Positions 24,217 through 32,512 are shown, counted from the first letter of the stretch. The stretch: 64,000 nucleotides of DNA from Nonomuraea sp. NBC_00507 (GCF_036013525.1 NZ_CP107853.1:6572001-6636000), one strand, 5' to 3'. Translations and numbers: made by a program. The notes: generated by a model not told the origin, from the letters alone.

Positions 24217-24548
24217 CAGCAGCCACCCCCGCTCACGGCGCCGTTGTAGCTGACCAGCGCCTGCCAGGCGTCCATGCACTCCTGGCTGATGGCCAGCGCT
24301 TCATAGGTGATCGGCCCGAAGTCGCGCGTGGTCTTGTAGTGCGCGCCACCACTGGCAGCCGAGCCGATCAGCTCGGCGACGCGGTCCACCGTGGCGCGTT
24401 CTTTGTCGTCGCTGTCGTCCACCACGTGCACCGTCAAGGTCGCGCCGTTGCTCGGCACGGGCACCCTGGGGTTGTCGGCCAGGAACCGCGCCAGGCTGCG
24501 CAAACCGGCGATGAACTCGGCGCGGACCGTGGAATCGGTCGTCATCAT
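24216..24548 (-). CDS. Conserved-type element protein, unknown function
   Basis: A 110-residue soluble protein: helix (VRAEFIAGLRSLARFLADNP), beta (NGATLTVHVVD), then YEALAISQECMDAWQALVSYN. AAAGGAC precedes ATG 24548. I do not recognise the family. It sits between the DUF2637 membrane gene and a small membrane gene. Confidence 0.6.
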   Translation of the reverse strand: MMTTDSTVRAEFIAGLRSLARFLADNPRVPVPSNGATLTVHVVDDSDDKERATVDRVAELIGSAASGGAHYKTTRDFGPITYEALAISQECMDAWQALVSYNGAVSGGGC

Positions 24549-24598
24549 GAACTGTTGTCCTTTCGTCTTGACATAGTGGGGGGACTGGCTTTCCATGA

Positions 24599-24627
24599 GC
24601 CGCCCACCCGGGGAAGTGGTGGGCGGC
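24599..24627 (-). promoter_or_regulatory. Intercistronic hairpin, copy 2
   Basis: GCCGCCCACC and GGTGGGCGGC around a 9-nt loop, the same stem as at 23273. Again it is placed about 12 bp past a stop codon (24639). The shared flanks indicate duplication rather than chance. Confidence 0.6.
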
Positions 24628-24638
24628 CGGATGCAAGG

Positions 24639-25391
24639 TCAGTCGTCGTCCACGTGGCCGAGCAGGCTGGCCGCCAGCTCAGAAGTGATGTGCATGCGCG
24701 ACCGCAGCAACTCCGCCGTGATGGGCCGGCCATGACTGGTGCGGTGCTCGGCGGCCAGGCGCCGTGCGTAGGCCAGCAGCGCAGGCGGCAAAGATGGGTC
24801 CACCTCCGCCGTGCTGCCGGCAGATGCAGTGGCGGCCTGTTCCAGCTCCGCAGGCGCCGAACGATCCGCCAGCGGTTCCGCGTGCTGGTCGACCCGGTCA
24901 AGCTGCACATGCCGAGTCGGTTGCGGATCGACATCGGCAGGCGCGAGGGACGGGTCTTCCCACACCAGGCCCATCTGTTCTGTGTCGGGTTCGGCCTCGT
25001 GCTGACCCGCGCGCCGTTCGATCATGGACATGGCGATCAGGAACGCCGCCGCCGGAGTCGCGGCCAGGATCCAGCCCCACGCGCTGCGCGGTGCTTCGGC
25101 CAGGTTCGCCGCCAGCGTCAGCACGATCCCGCCGGCCAGCACCAGCGACGGCCACGACATCAGCCCGCGGCGACGCCGGCCGGTGCGCTTGTCCCGCTGG
25201 ATCTCCCGCGCGGCCATCACACACACCAGGTCGATACACACCGCCACCGCCCACGCCCGCCAGCCGTGCTGGCCGTACTTACGCGCCAGGCTGGAGATGT
25301 GATCGAACGACCCAACTGCCGCGATCAGCGCCAGCACCACCACCGGCCCCGAATCGGCCAGCCATGCCCGCAGTCGTCCCACCTTGCCCAC
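24639..25391 (-). CDS. DUF2637 membrane protein (AICE transfer/spread region)
   Basis: A 250-residue protein from GTG 25391. Four hydrophobic segments (GPVVVLALIAAVGSFDHIS, WAVAVCIDLVCVMAA, LVLAGGIVLTLAAN, WILAATPAAAFLIAM) and the DLVCVMAAREIQRDKR signature are typical of DUF2637 proteins encoded beside AICE rep and tra genes. The C-terminal 110 residues are cytoplasmic, Pro/Ala/Glu-rich, and end in a helical domain. Its counterpart in element 2 is at 41773. Confidence 0.75.
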   Translation of the reverse strand: MGKVGRLRAWLADSGPVVVLALIAAVGSFDHISSLARKYGQHGWRAWAVAVCIDLVCVMAAREIQRDKRTGRRRRGLMSWPSLVLAGGIVLTLAANLAEAPRSAWGWILAATPAAAFLIAMSMIERRAGQHEAEPDTEQMGLVWEDPSLAPADVDPQPTRHVQLDRVDQHAEPLADRSAPAELEQAATASAGSTAEVDPSLPPALLAYARRLAAEHRTSHGRPITAELLRSRMHITSELAASLLGHVDDD

Positions 25392-25402
25392 CTCCCTTCG
25401 CC

Positions 25403-25588
25403 CTAACTGCGCACTTTGCAGGAGCAGCCCAGTTGCCGGCACCAGCCCGACGCGTTCGCCCACACCGGGTCATAGATCGCCCAGCCGCCTGGCTTGGCGC
25501 CGCCGGTATGCACCGCTCGCTGGTGGCCGCAGCCCCGGCACGCCTTCTCCAGCTCGTTCATGTCGTTCAGCTCCAGGCACCCGGACAT
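25403..25588 (-). CDS. Small Cys-rich protein
   Basis: A 61-residue protein with ACRGCGHQRAVHTGG and WCRQLGCSCKVRS, giving about five Cys plus His, so a single zinc site is likely. ATG 25588 was chosen; a GTG precedes it. It sits between the Tra gene and the DUF2637 gene. Confidence 0.6.
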   Translation of the reverse strand: MSGCLELNDMNELEKACRGCGHQRAVHTGGAKPGGWAIYDPVWANASGWCRQLGCSCKVRS

Positions 25589-25686
25589 CACCGGCCCTTC
25601 CGTCGCGACCGCTTCTCGGCATGGCTCCGCTACGGACTGGCGTGATCAGGGCTCACGCCCAGCCCGGGGAACCTCTCAGCCCGAGC

Positions 25687-26871
25687 TCAGACGGGCAGAT
25701 CTTCCAGATCGGGATCGCTAAACTCGGCCAGCTCGTCCTCGGCCAGCTCGCCGGCATCACCTACGTCGATGGCGGGACCGCCGGTCAACAGCGCCCACGA
25801 CGGCGTCAGATCGGCATACCGCTCCGCGGAGGCTTCGGCCTCCTCCTCCAGCACATGCACCGAACGAGCGTGATGCCAGCGGCTATCCGAGCCGATCACC
25901 ACGGCCGTGCCCGGCCGGTCCGGTGAGATCTGCCGCGCAGCCGCGACCGCCCGCCGGTCCATGTCCCCCAGGCACATCTTGGCCGTCTCATCGTCGTTGA
26001 CCATGTGGCAGATGCGGCCGGTCAACTGCGCGCGCAGCGCGGTCACGCCCTTACCCAGGTCCGAGCCGACCCGCTGCCCGCACACGAACAGGTAGATGCC
26101 GAACGCCCGGCCAAGCTGCGCGATCCGCAACAGCCTCGTGGCGACCGCGGCCACCTCATCCTTCTCGTTGTCCGGATCGGCCATCAAGAACAGCTCGGCC
26201 ATCTCATCGACCAGCACCACCATCGGAATGGGGCGCGCTTCCTCCGGCAGCCGCGGATGCCAGATGTTCTTCACCCGGTACTGCCGACACAGCGCCATCC
26301 GCGACTTGATGATGCCGACCAGGTCAGCCAGCAGCTCGGCGCACTCGCTGCGTTCGGTGGCCAGCGCCGACAGCCGCGCCCGGTACGGCGTGAACTCCAC
26401 CCCACCCTTCAGATCGAAGCCCACCAGCGCCACCGGTTGCGGAGCCAGCCCCACAATCAGCGCATTGGCCAGGTTCGACTTGCCCGACTGGGTCGCGCCC
26501 ACGTTCAACCAGTGCGGCACCACCTTGAAGTCGACGACGTACGGATTGCCGTTGTCCAACAGGCCCACCCGCACCCGCAGCAGCCCATCGGCCATCACCT
26601 CAAGCCCGGCCACCGTCTCCAGCGGATCCACCAGCGTCGCCGCCAGCGTCACCCGGCCCGGACGCCACGACACCAACCGCACACTATGCACCCGCCACGC
26701 ATGCGCCAGCTTGTCCAGCACATCCTCGTAATCCTCCGGCGTCTGCCCATCATGCAGCCGAGCCGTCACCTGGAACCCGAGCGGAGTCGGCCGAATCAGC
26801 CCCAGCCGCGGAGCCTTCTCCACCTGCACCCGATGCAGCTTGCGACGCTGCTTGACCATCAGCCCATGCAT
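25687..26871 (-). CDS. FtsK/SpoIIIE-type DNA translocase (TraSA/TraB-like)
   Basis: A 394-residue motor for conjugative transfer of double-stranded DNA. Walker A is VGATQSGKSNLANAL (about residue 130) and Walker B is IPMVVLVDEMAELFLM. The arginine-finger region LLRIAQLGRAFGIYLFVCGQR follows. There is no clear membrane segment, unlike larger TraB proteins. An acidic tail (ELAEDELAEFSDPDLEDLPV) ends the protein. Start ATG 26871 overlaps the upstream stop (TGATG). In pSAM2-like elements this single protein moves the element between mycelia. Confidence 0.9.
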   Translation of the reverse strand: MHGLMVKQRRKLHRVQVEKAPRLGLIRPTPLGFQVTARLHDGQTPEDYEDVLDKLAHAWRVHSVRLVSWRPGRVTLAATLVDPLETVAGLEVMADGLLRVRVGLLDNGNPYVVDFKVVPHWLNVGATQSGKSNLANALIVGLAPQPVALVGFDLKGGVEFTPYRARLSALATERSECAELLADLVGIIKSRMALCRQYRVKNIWHPRLPEEARPIPMVVLVDEMAELFLMADPDNEKDEVAAVATRLLRIAQLGRAFGIYLFVCGQRVGSDLGKGVTALRAQLTGRICHMVNDDETAKMCLGDMDRRAVAAARQISPDRPGTAVVIGSDSRWHHARSVHVLEEEAEASAERYADLTPSWALLTGGPAIDVGDAGELAEDELAEFSDPDLEDLPV

Positions 26872-27029
26872 CACTCGCCACCGCCCATCGACCTCAGAGC
26901 GTTCTGGAACCCTTCCTCGTCCCAACCCTTGAAGTACGCGAGCATGCGACGCTGCTGCCACTCCGAGAGTGAATCCAGAATCAGGGACATCTCCTCATTG
27001 GTGAGCTTCCGCCCCTTCGGCGCCCCCAT
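26871..27029 (-). CDS. Small acidic helical protein upstream of tra
   Basis: A 52-residue protein: MGAPKGRKLTNEEMSLILDS then EWQQRRMLAYFKGWDEEGFQNALRSMGGGE. It is predicted helical with no known domain. Stop and start overlaps (TGATG) with both neighbours show it is a genuine coupled gene. Confidence 0.62.
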   Translation of the reverse strand: MGAPKGRKLTNEEMSLILDSLSEWQQRRMLAYFKGWDEEGFQNALRSMGGGE

Positions 27030-27259
27030 CACTCAGCCCCCCAACCGGGGAACCCCGGCACACTCCACCGCCAGCGACGCCGACGCTTCGACAACCCGCA
27101 GCCCGAGGCCACCGCCCGCCACGTGCCGTACACCATCACGGCCTTGACCGGGAAGCCCAGCACGTACCAGAACGACACCGGCGCCCAGCGCCGCCACGCC
27201 CGCAGGCACGCGCACACCGCCAGCACGCCTACGCCCAGCCAGATCAGGAAATCCGCCAT
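27029..27259 (-). CDS. Small membrane protein
   Basis: A 76-residue protein: helix 1 (FLIWLGVGVLAVCACL), helix 2 (FWYVLGFPVKAVMVYG), then a basic tail (SKRRRRWRW). ATG 27259 follows an AGGAAAGGAG. It is probably a Spd-like transfer helper, inferred from its position before tra. Confidence 0.58.
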   Translation of the reverse strand: MADFLIWLGVGVLAVCACLRAWRRWAPVSFWYVLGFPVKAVMVYGTWRAVASGCGLSKRRRRWRWSVPGFPGWGAE

Positions 27260-27301
27260 ACTAGAGCCCGTCTCCTTTCCTCTTGTTGGTGGTTGGAGAC
27301 C

Positions 27302-27340
27302 CCGGAGCGGCCCAAGCTGTCCAGGCACAGCCGCTCCGGG
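27302..27340 (-). promoter_or_regulatory. Intercistronic hairpin downstream of the 27353 gene
   Basis: CCGGAGCGG and CCGCTCCGG form a perfect stem of nine or ten bp around a 20-nt loop, 13 bp past the stop at 27353. It may attenuate transcription from the first two operon genes into the transfer genes. Confidence 0.55.
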
Positions 27341-27352
27341 ACCCGAAACCTC

Positions 27353-27481
27353 TCACTGCGCACCACCGGCCACAGCCCTGTAGTGGCAGTACGCGCACAG
27401 CCACACGACCTCGTTGCGAGTAGCGTCGAACTGCTCGGCCAGGTTCCGCCCCGCGCCGCACTCGACACACCTCGCGGCCAT
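27353..27481 (-). CDS. Mini zinc protein
   Basis: A 42-residue protein with RCVECGAGRNLAEQF and WLCAYCHYRA: two CxxC knuckles. It begins with a TGATG overlap to the upstream gene. The other two phases here are longer but are shadows. Confidence 0.65.
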   Translation of the reverse strand: MAARCVECGAGRNLAEQFDATRNEVVWLCAYCHYRAVAGGAQ

Positions 27482-27810
27482 CAGGCAGCCTTCTCCGTTG
27501 CCGGCCGAACCTGCTCGCAGCGGAAACCCATCCCCGCGCGGCCATTCATCTGCCAGAAGAAGCAGACCAGCCCCGTCAGGCGGACCTTGCTGCCCAGCGG
27601 GATCTGCGGGAACACCGCAGACGGGAACGTCACCGTGATCACCGGGTTGCGCCGGTCATCGTTCGGCATCGGCAGCAGCGGCAGCGTGTACAAGTCACGC
27701 CCCTCCGCATCCTTCTTCACCTCACCCGTCGCCCGATCCACGATCTTCGGCTCAGGCTCACCCGCGACCGTGAACGACAGGGACGACGTGTCCACCGGGA
27801 TGTTTCGCAT
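27481..27810 (-). CDS. SCO3933-type first gene of the AICE operon
   Basis: A 109-residue protein, beta-rich (LSFTVAGEPEPKIVDRATGEVKKD, PVITVTFPS, LGSKVRLTGLVCFFW), resembling the small protein that opens many AICE operons. ATG 27810 is preferred because AAGGAG lies nine bases upstream; ATG 27816 is only three bases from it. The element 2 counterpart is at 46649. The promoter should be in the gap to 28014, with the palindromes at 27934 and 27951. Confidence 0.65.
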   Translation of the reverse strand: MRNIPVDTSSLSFTVAGEPEPKIVDRATGEVKKDAEGRDLYTLPLLPMPNDDRRNPVITVTFPSAVFPQIPLGSKVRLTGLVCFFWQMNGRAGMGFRCEQVRPATEKAA

Positions 27811-27933
27811 CGCCATGTGCTCCTTGGCTCGTCCTACCTCGGCATCTCTCAGCGTCCGAGGCTCTTGAGGCAACCATACTGCCTTTCCGATAGAGCAGCA
27901 AGGCTTGAGTAGAATGAAGCTGAGGCAATGTCG

Positions 27934-27966
27934 GATAAGTTCCTTATCGCCTACCCGGTAAGGTAG
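27934..27966. promoter_or_regulatory. Two adjacent palindromes, candidate repressor operator
   Basis: GATAAGTTCCTTATC (27934-27948, perfect 6-bp arms) and CTACCCGGTAAGGTAG (27951-27966, 5-bp arms) lie between the divergent operons. GntR/HutC repressors such as KorSA bind short palindromes in exactly this position. Binding is inferred. Confidence 0.5.
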
Positions 27967-28013
27967 CTAGGTGAGGATCTTCCGCCACGCGAGCGAGGGA
28001 CCAGGTGAAGGCC

Positions 28014-28556
28014 ATGTCTGACCCGAACAGGTGGACAAGCACGTCGGCGTCCTATGTGCGCCCGCAAAAGCCGGGCCAAGCGGACCCTTGGGCGGAGGAG
28101 GCCGCTCAAGACGGTCGGGTCGGCTCCCACGTCATGCGTGAAGTCGTCGAGATCAGGCCACCCGCGGACATTGCTGCGGCCTTGGGGCTGGCAGACGGCG
28201 ACACTGCGGTCGTTCGCCGTCGAGTCGTGCTACTCGACGAACAGCCGGTAGAACTCGCCGACTCCTACTACCCAGCCTTCATAGCGCGCGGGACCCGCCT
28301 GTCAGAGCCACGAAAGGTGCCAGGTGGCGCGGTCACGTTGCTGGCCAACCTGGGCTATCAACCTGTCCACGTCGAGGAGGACGTGACGGCCAGGCCAGCC
28401 TCCGTCGAAGAACAGCGGCTGCTTCAGCTCCCCAATGATGACTGGGTACTGGTACTCACTCGGCGATCAAGGGCCGAGGACGGCACACCGATTGAAGTGA
28501 TCCAGATGACCATGGTTGCCCATGGTCGCCACCTGCGATACACGCTCACCCTCTAA
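28014..28556 (+). CDS. UTRA-domain protein lacking a DNA-binding domain
   Basis: A 180-residue protein. After an N-terminal WTSTSASYVRPQKPGQADPW the whole chain is a UTRA ligand-binding domain: VVEIRPPADIAAALGL, VVRRRVVLLDEQPVELADSYYP, RPASVEEQRLLQL and IQMTMVAHGRHLRYTL. The usual GntR winged helix is absent and no coding remnant is visible upstream. It may modulate the full-length GntR protein encoded next, for example by heterodimerisation, or be a decayed repressor. GTG 28005 is an alternative start. Confidence 0.75.
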   Translation: MSDPNRWTSTSASYVRPQKPGQADPWAEEAAQDGRVGSHVMREVVEIRPPADIAAALGLADGDTAVVRRRVVLLDEQPVELADSYYPAFIARGTRLSEPRKVPGGAVTLLANLGYQPVHVEEDVTARPASVEEQRLLQLPNDDWVLVLTRRSRAEDGTPIEVIQMTMVAHGRHLRYTLTL

Positions 28557-28573
28557 CAGAGAGGAGTTCTGCT

Positions 28574-29290
28574 TTGCCTAAGCATGCAGACAAACGACCT
28601 CGTCATCAGCAGATTGCCGCCGATCTTCGGGCGCTCATCATGGCCGGCACGCTGCCGCGGAACACGCAGATCCCATCCACACAACAGCTCGTCGACAAGT
28701 ACGACGCTGCGAACGCCACGATTCAACGCGCATTGACGATATTGAAGAACGAGGGATATTTGTACGGCGTCCCTGGCAAAGGTGTTTTTGTGCGGGACAA
28801 GCAGCCCTTTGTCATCGATGTTGCTGCCTACTTCGCGCCATCTCCCGAAGGGTTCACCTACAAGCTGATAGACGTCAGGGAGGTACAACCTCCCGTCGAA
28901 GTCGTGGACGCCCTTGGGATAGCTCCGAACGAAACAGCGATCTTGAGGCACCGTCTTCTCTTGCATGCTGGCGAACCTATCGAACTGTCATGGTCCTACT
29001 ACCCGGCAAGTATCGCGGCGGGTACACCGCTGGCCGAGCGAAAGAGGATCCGAGGTGGAGCCCCCCAGGCATTGGCCGATCTTGGTTACCCTCAGCAGAA
29101 TCTCACCGATCAGATTTCCACTCGACCACCCACGCCAGAGGAAGTCGAGGGTTTGGAGCTACCAGAGGAAGTCCCCGTGATTCGGCAATTCCGGGTCATC
29201 TACAGCAACAACATGCAGCCCGTTGAAGCATCGATCCTTGTTAAGGGTGGCCACCTGTACGAACTTAAGTACAAGGTTGCGACGACGTGA
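28574..29290 (+). CDS. GntR/HutC-family repressor (KorSA-like)
   Basis: A 238-residue protein with an N-terminal winged helix (QQIAADLRALIMAGTLPRNTQIPSTQQLVDKYDAANATIQRALTIL, residues 10 to 60) and a C-terminal UTRA domain. It starts at TTG 28574, justified by AGAGGAG eight bases upstream and by domain fit. Its place, divergent from the transfer operon and upstream of a Nudix gene, matches korSA-pif of pSAM2, so it probably represses tra/rep expression. Confidence 0.85.
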   Translation: MPKHADKRPRHQQIAADLRALIMAGTLPRNTQIPSTQQLVDKYDAANATIQRALTILKNEGYLYGVPGKGVFVRDKQPFVIDVAAYFAPSPEGFTYKLIDVREVQPPVEVVDALGIAPNETAILRHRLLLHAGEPIELSWSYYPASIAAGTPLAERKRIRGGAPQALADLGYPQQNLTDQISTRPPTPEEVEGLELPEEVPVIRQFRVIYSNNMQPVEASILVKGGHLYELKYKVATT

Positions 29291-29336
29291 GGCCATCGAT
29301 ACATCTACTGCCGATAACAATCTACAGGAGCTAACT

Positions 29337-29765
29337 ATGGTTGAGCTCGACCAGCGCCACTCTGTGAGCGTCGCAGGCGTCGTTGTCGATGACGCTGGTC
29401 GAGCTCTGCTGACACGACGAGCCGACAACGGCGAATGGCAGGCACCCGGCGGCATACTCCAGATCGGCGAGACGATCATGCAGGGGGTATGCCGAGAGGT
29501 TTCCGAGGAGACGGGGCTCATCGTCGAGCCTTTGGCTCTCACCGGCATCTACAAAAACATGGCCCGCGGCATCGTCGCGCTCGTGTTCCGTTGCACGGCT
29601 ACTGGCGGCCGGCTCTCGATCAACGACGAAGTCACCGCCTTCCAGTGGGCATCCGAAGACGAGATCCGCGACATGGTGACCGAAGCTTTCGCCGTCCGCA
29701 TCCTTGACGCCCTCCACGAGGGGACACCCGCCATCCGGCACCACGACGGAGTCCGCCTCATATGA
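29337..29765 (+). CDS. Nudix hydrolase, candidate plasmid immunity factor (Pif-like)
   Basis: A 142-residue protein with a complete Nudix box GGILQIGETIMQGVCREVSEETGL. CAGGAG precedes ATG 29337. Nudix enzymes cleave nucleoside diphosphates linked to another moiety. In pSAM2 the Nudix-motif protein Pif blocks redundant transfer and lies next to korSA, and the same order here suggests that role. Substrate unknown. Confidence 0.85.
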   Translation: MVELDQRHSVSVAGVVVDDAGRALLTRRADNGEWQAPGGILQIGETIMQGVCREVSEETGLIVEPLALTGIYKNMARGIVALVFRCTATGGRLSINDEVTAFQWASEDEIRDMVTEAFAVRILDALHEGTPAIRHHDGVRLI

Positions 29766-29766
29766 C

Positions 29767-29873
29767 CCCAGGTCCCCCAGGTCGTGACAACACCGATGTC
29801 TTGGGACTGACCCGTCAAGCATGTCCCGGGACAGGACATCTGCCCCCAGGTCCCCAGATCGTGTCCCCAGGTC
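29767..29873. promoter_or_regulatory. Cluster of 8-bp repeats, candidate clt (transfer locus)
   Basis: The octamer CCCAGGTC (reverse GACCTGGG) occurs at 29767, 29776, 29845 and 29866, with a one-mismatch copy CCCAGATC at 29853: five sites in 107 bp directly after the Nudix gene. TraB-type translocases recognise arrays of an 8-bp repeat (GACCCGGA in pSVH1), which this resembles. The location beside the regulatory genes is where clt lies in such elements. Confidence 0.55.
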
Positions 29874-30571
29874 GGCCTGTTACAACTTTCCTCACGTCTT
29901 CAAGCCCGCCGCGCAGCGGCGGGCACACCGTGATCACGGGCAGGAGGCGTGTGCTGGACGTTCCCCGCAACGATGAAGATCGAGAAATGGCTGGCATGCA
30001 GACGCAGGGCTTTCACCGGAGTTCGGGGGGAGGATCGTCGGAGCTGGGACGGTGTTGCAGCACGGAGGCTCACCCGACCTCCACCAGCGCAGGATGATGA
30101 CTACCAGGAGGACCAAGCGTCAGCCTGCCCAGCCCATCACCACCGGCCCCGCATTGCAGACACGCACCCCGCCGCGAAGGACAGTCGATCAGGCAGCCCG
30201 GCCCCTGCGCGCTCGCTCGCGGCGGGCTGCGGCCTTGGGGGCCGGTCCCGCCGCGGCGGCGCGCGTGCCGCAAGCGGCACCACCCAGGTAGTGATGGCCC
30301 AGGTACGGCTTCGCCGCGTCGCTCTCCTCCCAGATCTTTCACCAACCCAGCGCCCACGGTGAAGGCCACGGCACGCCACCCGAACGGCTCAACACGCCCA
30401 CGACGAGGATGGCGAAAGCCCTCACACTCATAGGCACCGATCAAAAGTGAAGCGGCGAAAGCGCGACCGCGGGGAAGGCGAAAAGAAGGAATGGGGCTCC
30501 GCCCCAAACCCCGGCCCTCCTCGGAGATGGCCAAGATCGTGCAAATGTACAGGTCGGGTGGACGTTCCCCG
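29874..30571. other. Non-coding stretch, right of the Nudix gene
   Basis: No credible gene. A perfect 9-bp hairpin (GCCCGCCGC, loop GCA, GCGGCGGGC) at 29904-29924 could end the regulatory transcript. Short frames lack ribosome sites. It may include parts of the transfer or replication locus. Confidence 0.5.
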
Positions 30572-30755
30572 TGGTCATCTCCTCGTCGGCCACCACAAGG
30601 GACACCAGACCAGCCACCCCAGGGCAAGCCGCCGCCTGCCGGCAGGACAACCAGCGCGCGAGGAAGCTCACCGGGACACATGTACACGCGAACGACGGCT
30701 TGCCCTGGCGCGTCCGGCCCGGTATGGCTACGCCTGCCCGACGAGGAGATGACCA
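30572..30755. repeat. Long imperfect inverted repeat, candidate single-strand origin
   Basis: The outer arms TGGTCATCTCCTCGTCGG (30572-30589) and its exact complement (30738-30755) enclose inner arms CCAGGGCAAGCCG (30619-30631) and complement (30696-30708). About 184 nt could fold into one branched hairpin. Single-strand origins of rolling-circle replicons look like this; an insertion-element end is the alternative. Confidence 0.5.
30641..30755 (+). repeat. 115-bp direct repeat, left copy
   Basis: Matches 32581-32695 with seven mismatches over 115 bp and no gaps. The two copies bracket the OLD-like gene. This copy forms the right half of the long inverted repeat; the other copy has lost the left half. 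Confidence 0.88.
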
Positions 30756-30769
30756 TAGCCCAACTCTCG

Positions 30770-32512
30770 CTAGAGATAACGCTGAGCTGACGCCATAATC
30801 CGTCGAACCTGTTCTTGAGAGAGCTCGTTCTCGTAGAAACGACTACTCAATGCCTCTTCTAGCCACGCTGGTCCCTTATGGCTTTGTACAAGGGGAGCTA
30901 GTCGTTCGAGTTCACCAGCACGGACCAGCACTATTCCGCACTCTTCAAGAGTGTCCAACATTCTATCCGCTGCTACGGCTGCTTCGCCCTTGAATGCGGC
31001 GACTCCGTAAGTCTTAAGCTCTTGCCAGGGACTTGCTTCACTTCGCAATGCTGCTTTTACATGGTCCGAGGTCTCTTTATCGTAAATCCTGTCTGACCTA
31101 CTTTCTAGGACCAGCCTAACCTGCTCTAGGATGCGCCCACAAGTAACCTGAGCCCGCGGTCTCCTGAAGGGTTCCGTAGACACTCGATAGTCCCGATCAA
31201 GTTCGGGAGTCCAGGTGCCTCCTAGAGCGCCGAGCAGTCTTTGCACCTTGCTCTTTTCATTCAGTAGATCTATGTCTGGAACCACGACTACAGGCACGGA
31301 CACACTATTGAGTGCCCCGACTAGCCGCACAAAGCCATCCTTGCCGCCAGCAGGCACAAACAGCACATCTCCTGGCGGGAACCCTAAAGCTGTAGTGGCA
31401 TCCACATGGTCCAGAACAGCCTTATAATACCGACAATCTCGATCCCCTTCTGCAAGAACGACAATCCTATGAAATAGACCATCCAAGATATTTGTATATC
31501 GCAGAACGGGATCACTCCACAGCTCTTTGATGGCAGCTGGCTTAAGTTGATGAACGCGCGTACCGGACGATCGCCTATCTAGTCGGACAACTGACACTTC
31601 GGCTTGAGATTCAAGAAGCCCTATAAGCAGATTGCGATCATGTGTTGCCAAGATAACCTGCACGTCCCGCGCATGAGCCAAGTCGCCGAGAATCTTGCCG
31701 AGAATATTCGCTTGTGGTGGATGCAAGAACGCTTCCGGTTCATCAATTATGATGATCTGATACTGGGCTGTGACAATTGGCAGCAATAAACCCATAAAGC
31801 TTTTCATGCCGTCGCCTTGGTCGTGGAGAGATGGCAAGGCCGCTAGAGAATCCCGATATTCCTTCGTAATTTCAGTTATTAGCGGGGCGGGCACACTTGT
31901 CGTGCCGACTCTGAACTGAAGGTGTCCACCAAGTCGATCCAACGTTAGCGATTCCCTAAAGACCCTATAGTAAAGAGTGCACACCTCTTGCAGCAAGTTG
32001 ACATCATCGCTCAACTTCTGTATCGGGTTTGTGGCTGGCATGCTAATGTCGCGTCGTTGCTCTTGCGGTTGGACCCAGCCGAGACGATTATGCGCATCCC
32101 CTTTATGTACTAGCAATGAGAATAGCGTCCCTATGCTGCCTGGGTATTGATTGTTGGTCCAAAAATGCCCCATTGTCGATTCTGACACCCCGCCGCCCGC
32201 AATGCCGCGATATATGGCGCCACCGCTTTCGAACGTCTTTGCGGCATGCTCATCCATCCACGCACGCACATCATCGATGCTGCCTTCTTGTGATATCGAT
32301 ATTTCTTGCACTATATGGAAATTGGTTGGGTTAGATCCTCCGACCCTATCGAGCTGTGCTGCGATCTCATTCAACAATGTTGATTTGCCCACATTGTTTC
32401 CTCCGACGACAACGCTCACGCCCCGTGATGGAAGATGTATTTCGGTTCCGTCAGTGGTGATCAGCTTGTCGATAGCAAGCTTAACTCTTTCGCTTCTGCC
32501 TTCTCCAGGCAT
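30770..32512 (-). CDS. OLD-family-like ATPase with TOPRIM nuclease domain
   Basis: A 580-residue protein. The N-terminal ABC/AAA-type ATPase has Walker A GGNNVGKSTLL (residue 37 on) and Walker B with D-loop IIIIDEPEAFLHPPQ and LATHDRNLL. The C-terminal TOPRIM domain begins VVLAEGDRDCRYYKAVL (catalytic Glu) with VVVPDIDLLNEKSK (DxD). OLD nucleases are antiphage effectors, alone or with a helicase partner. No UvrD-like GajB partner is present, so a single-gene class is likely. AAGGAG precedes ATG 32512. The gene is AT-richer than its surroundings and bracketed by direct repeats, both signs of transfer. Confidence 0.85.
   Translation of the reverse strand: MPGEGRSERVKLAIDKLITTDGTEIHLPSRGVSVVVGGNNVGKSTLLNEIAAQLDRVGGSNPTNFHIVQEISISQEGSIDDVRAWMDEHAAKTFESGGAIYRGIAGGGVSESTMGHFWTNNQYPGSIGTLFSLLVHKGDAHNRLGWVQPQEQRRDISMPATNPIQKLSDDVNLLQEVCTLYYRVFRESLTLDRLGGHLQFRVGTTSVPAPLITEITKEYRDSLAALPSLHDQGDGMKSFMGLLLPIVTAQYQIIIIDEPEAFLHPPQANILGKILGDLAHARDVQVILATHDRNLLIGLLESQAEVSVVRLDRRSSGTRVHQLKPAAIKELWSDPVLRYTNILDGLFHRIVVLAEGDRDCRYYKAVLDHVDATTALGFPPGDVLFVPAGGKDGFVRLVGALNSVSVPVVVVPDIDLLNEKSKVQRLLGALGGTWTPELDRDYRVSTEPFRRPRAQVTCGRILEQVRLVLESRSDRIYDKETSDHVKAALRSEASPWQELKTYGVAAFKGEAAVAADRMLDTLEECGIVLVRAGELERLAPLVQSHKGPAWLEEALSSRFYENELSQEQVRRIMASAQRYL

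Noticed and set aside
27244..27545. Two longer minus-strand frames over the 42-residue zinc protein at 27353
   Set aside because: They lack Cys knuckles and coupled starts; the short frame has CxxC pairs and a TGATG overlap with the upstream gene.
30572..30755. Retron non-coding RNA next to the OLD-like gene
   Set aside because: No reverse transcriptase gene is present; the long palindrome fits an origin or insertion end better.
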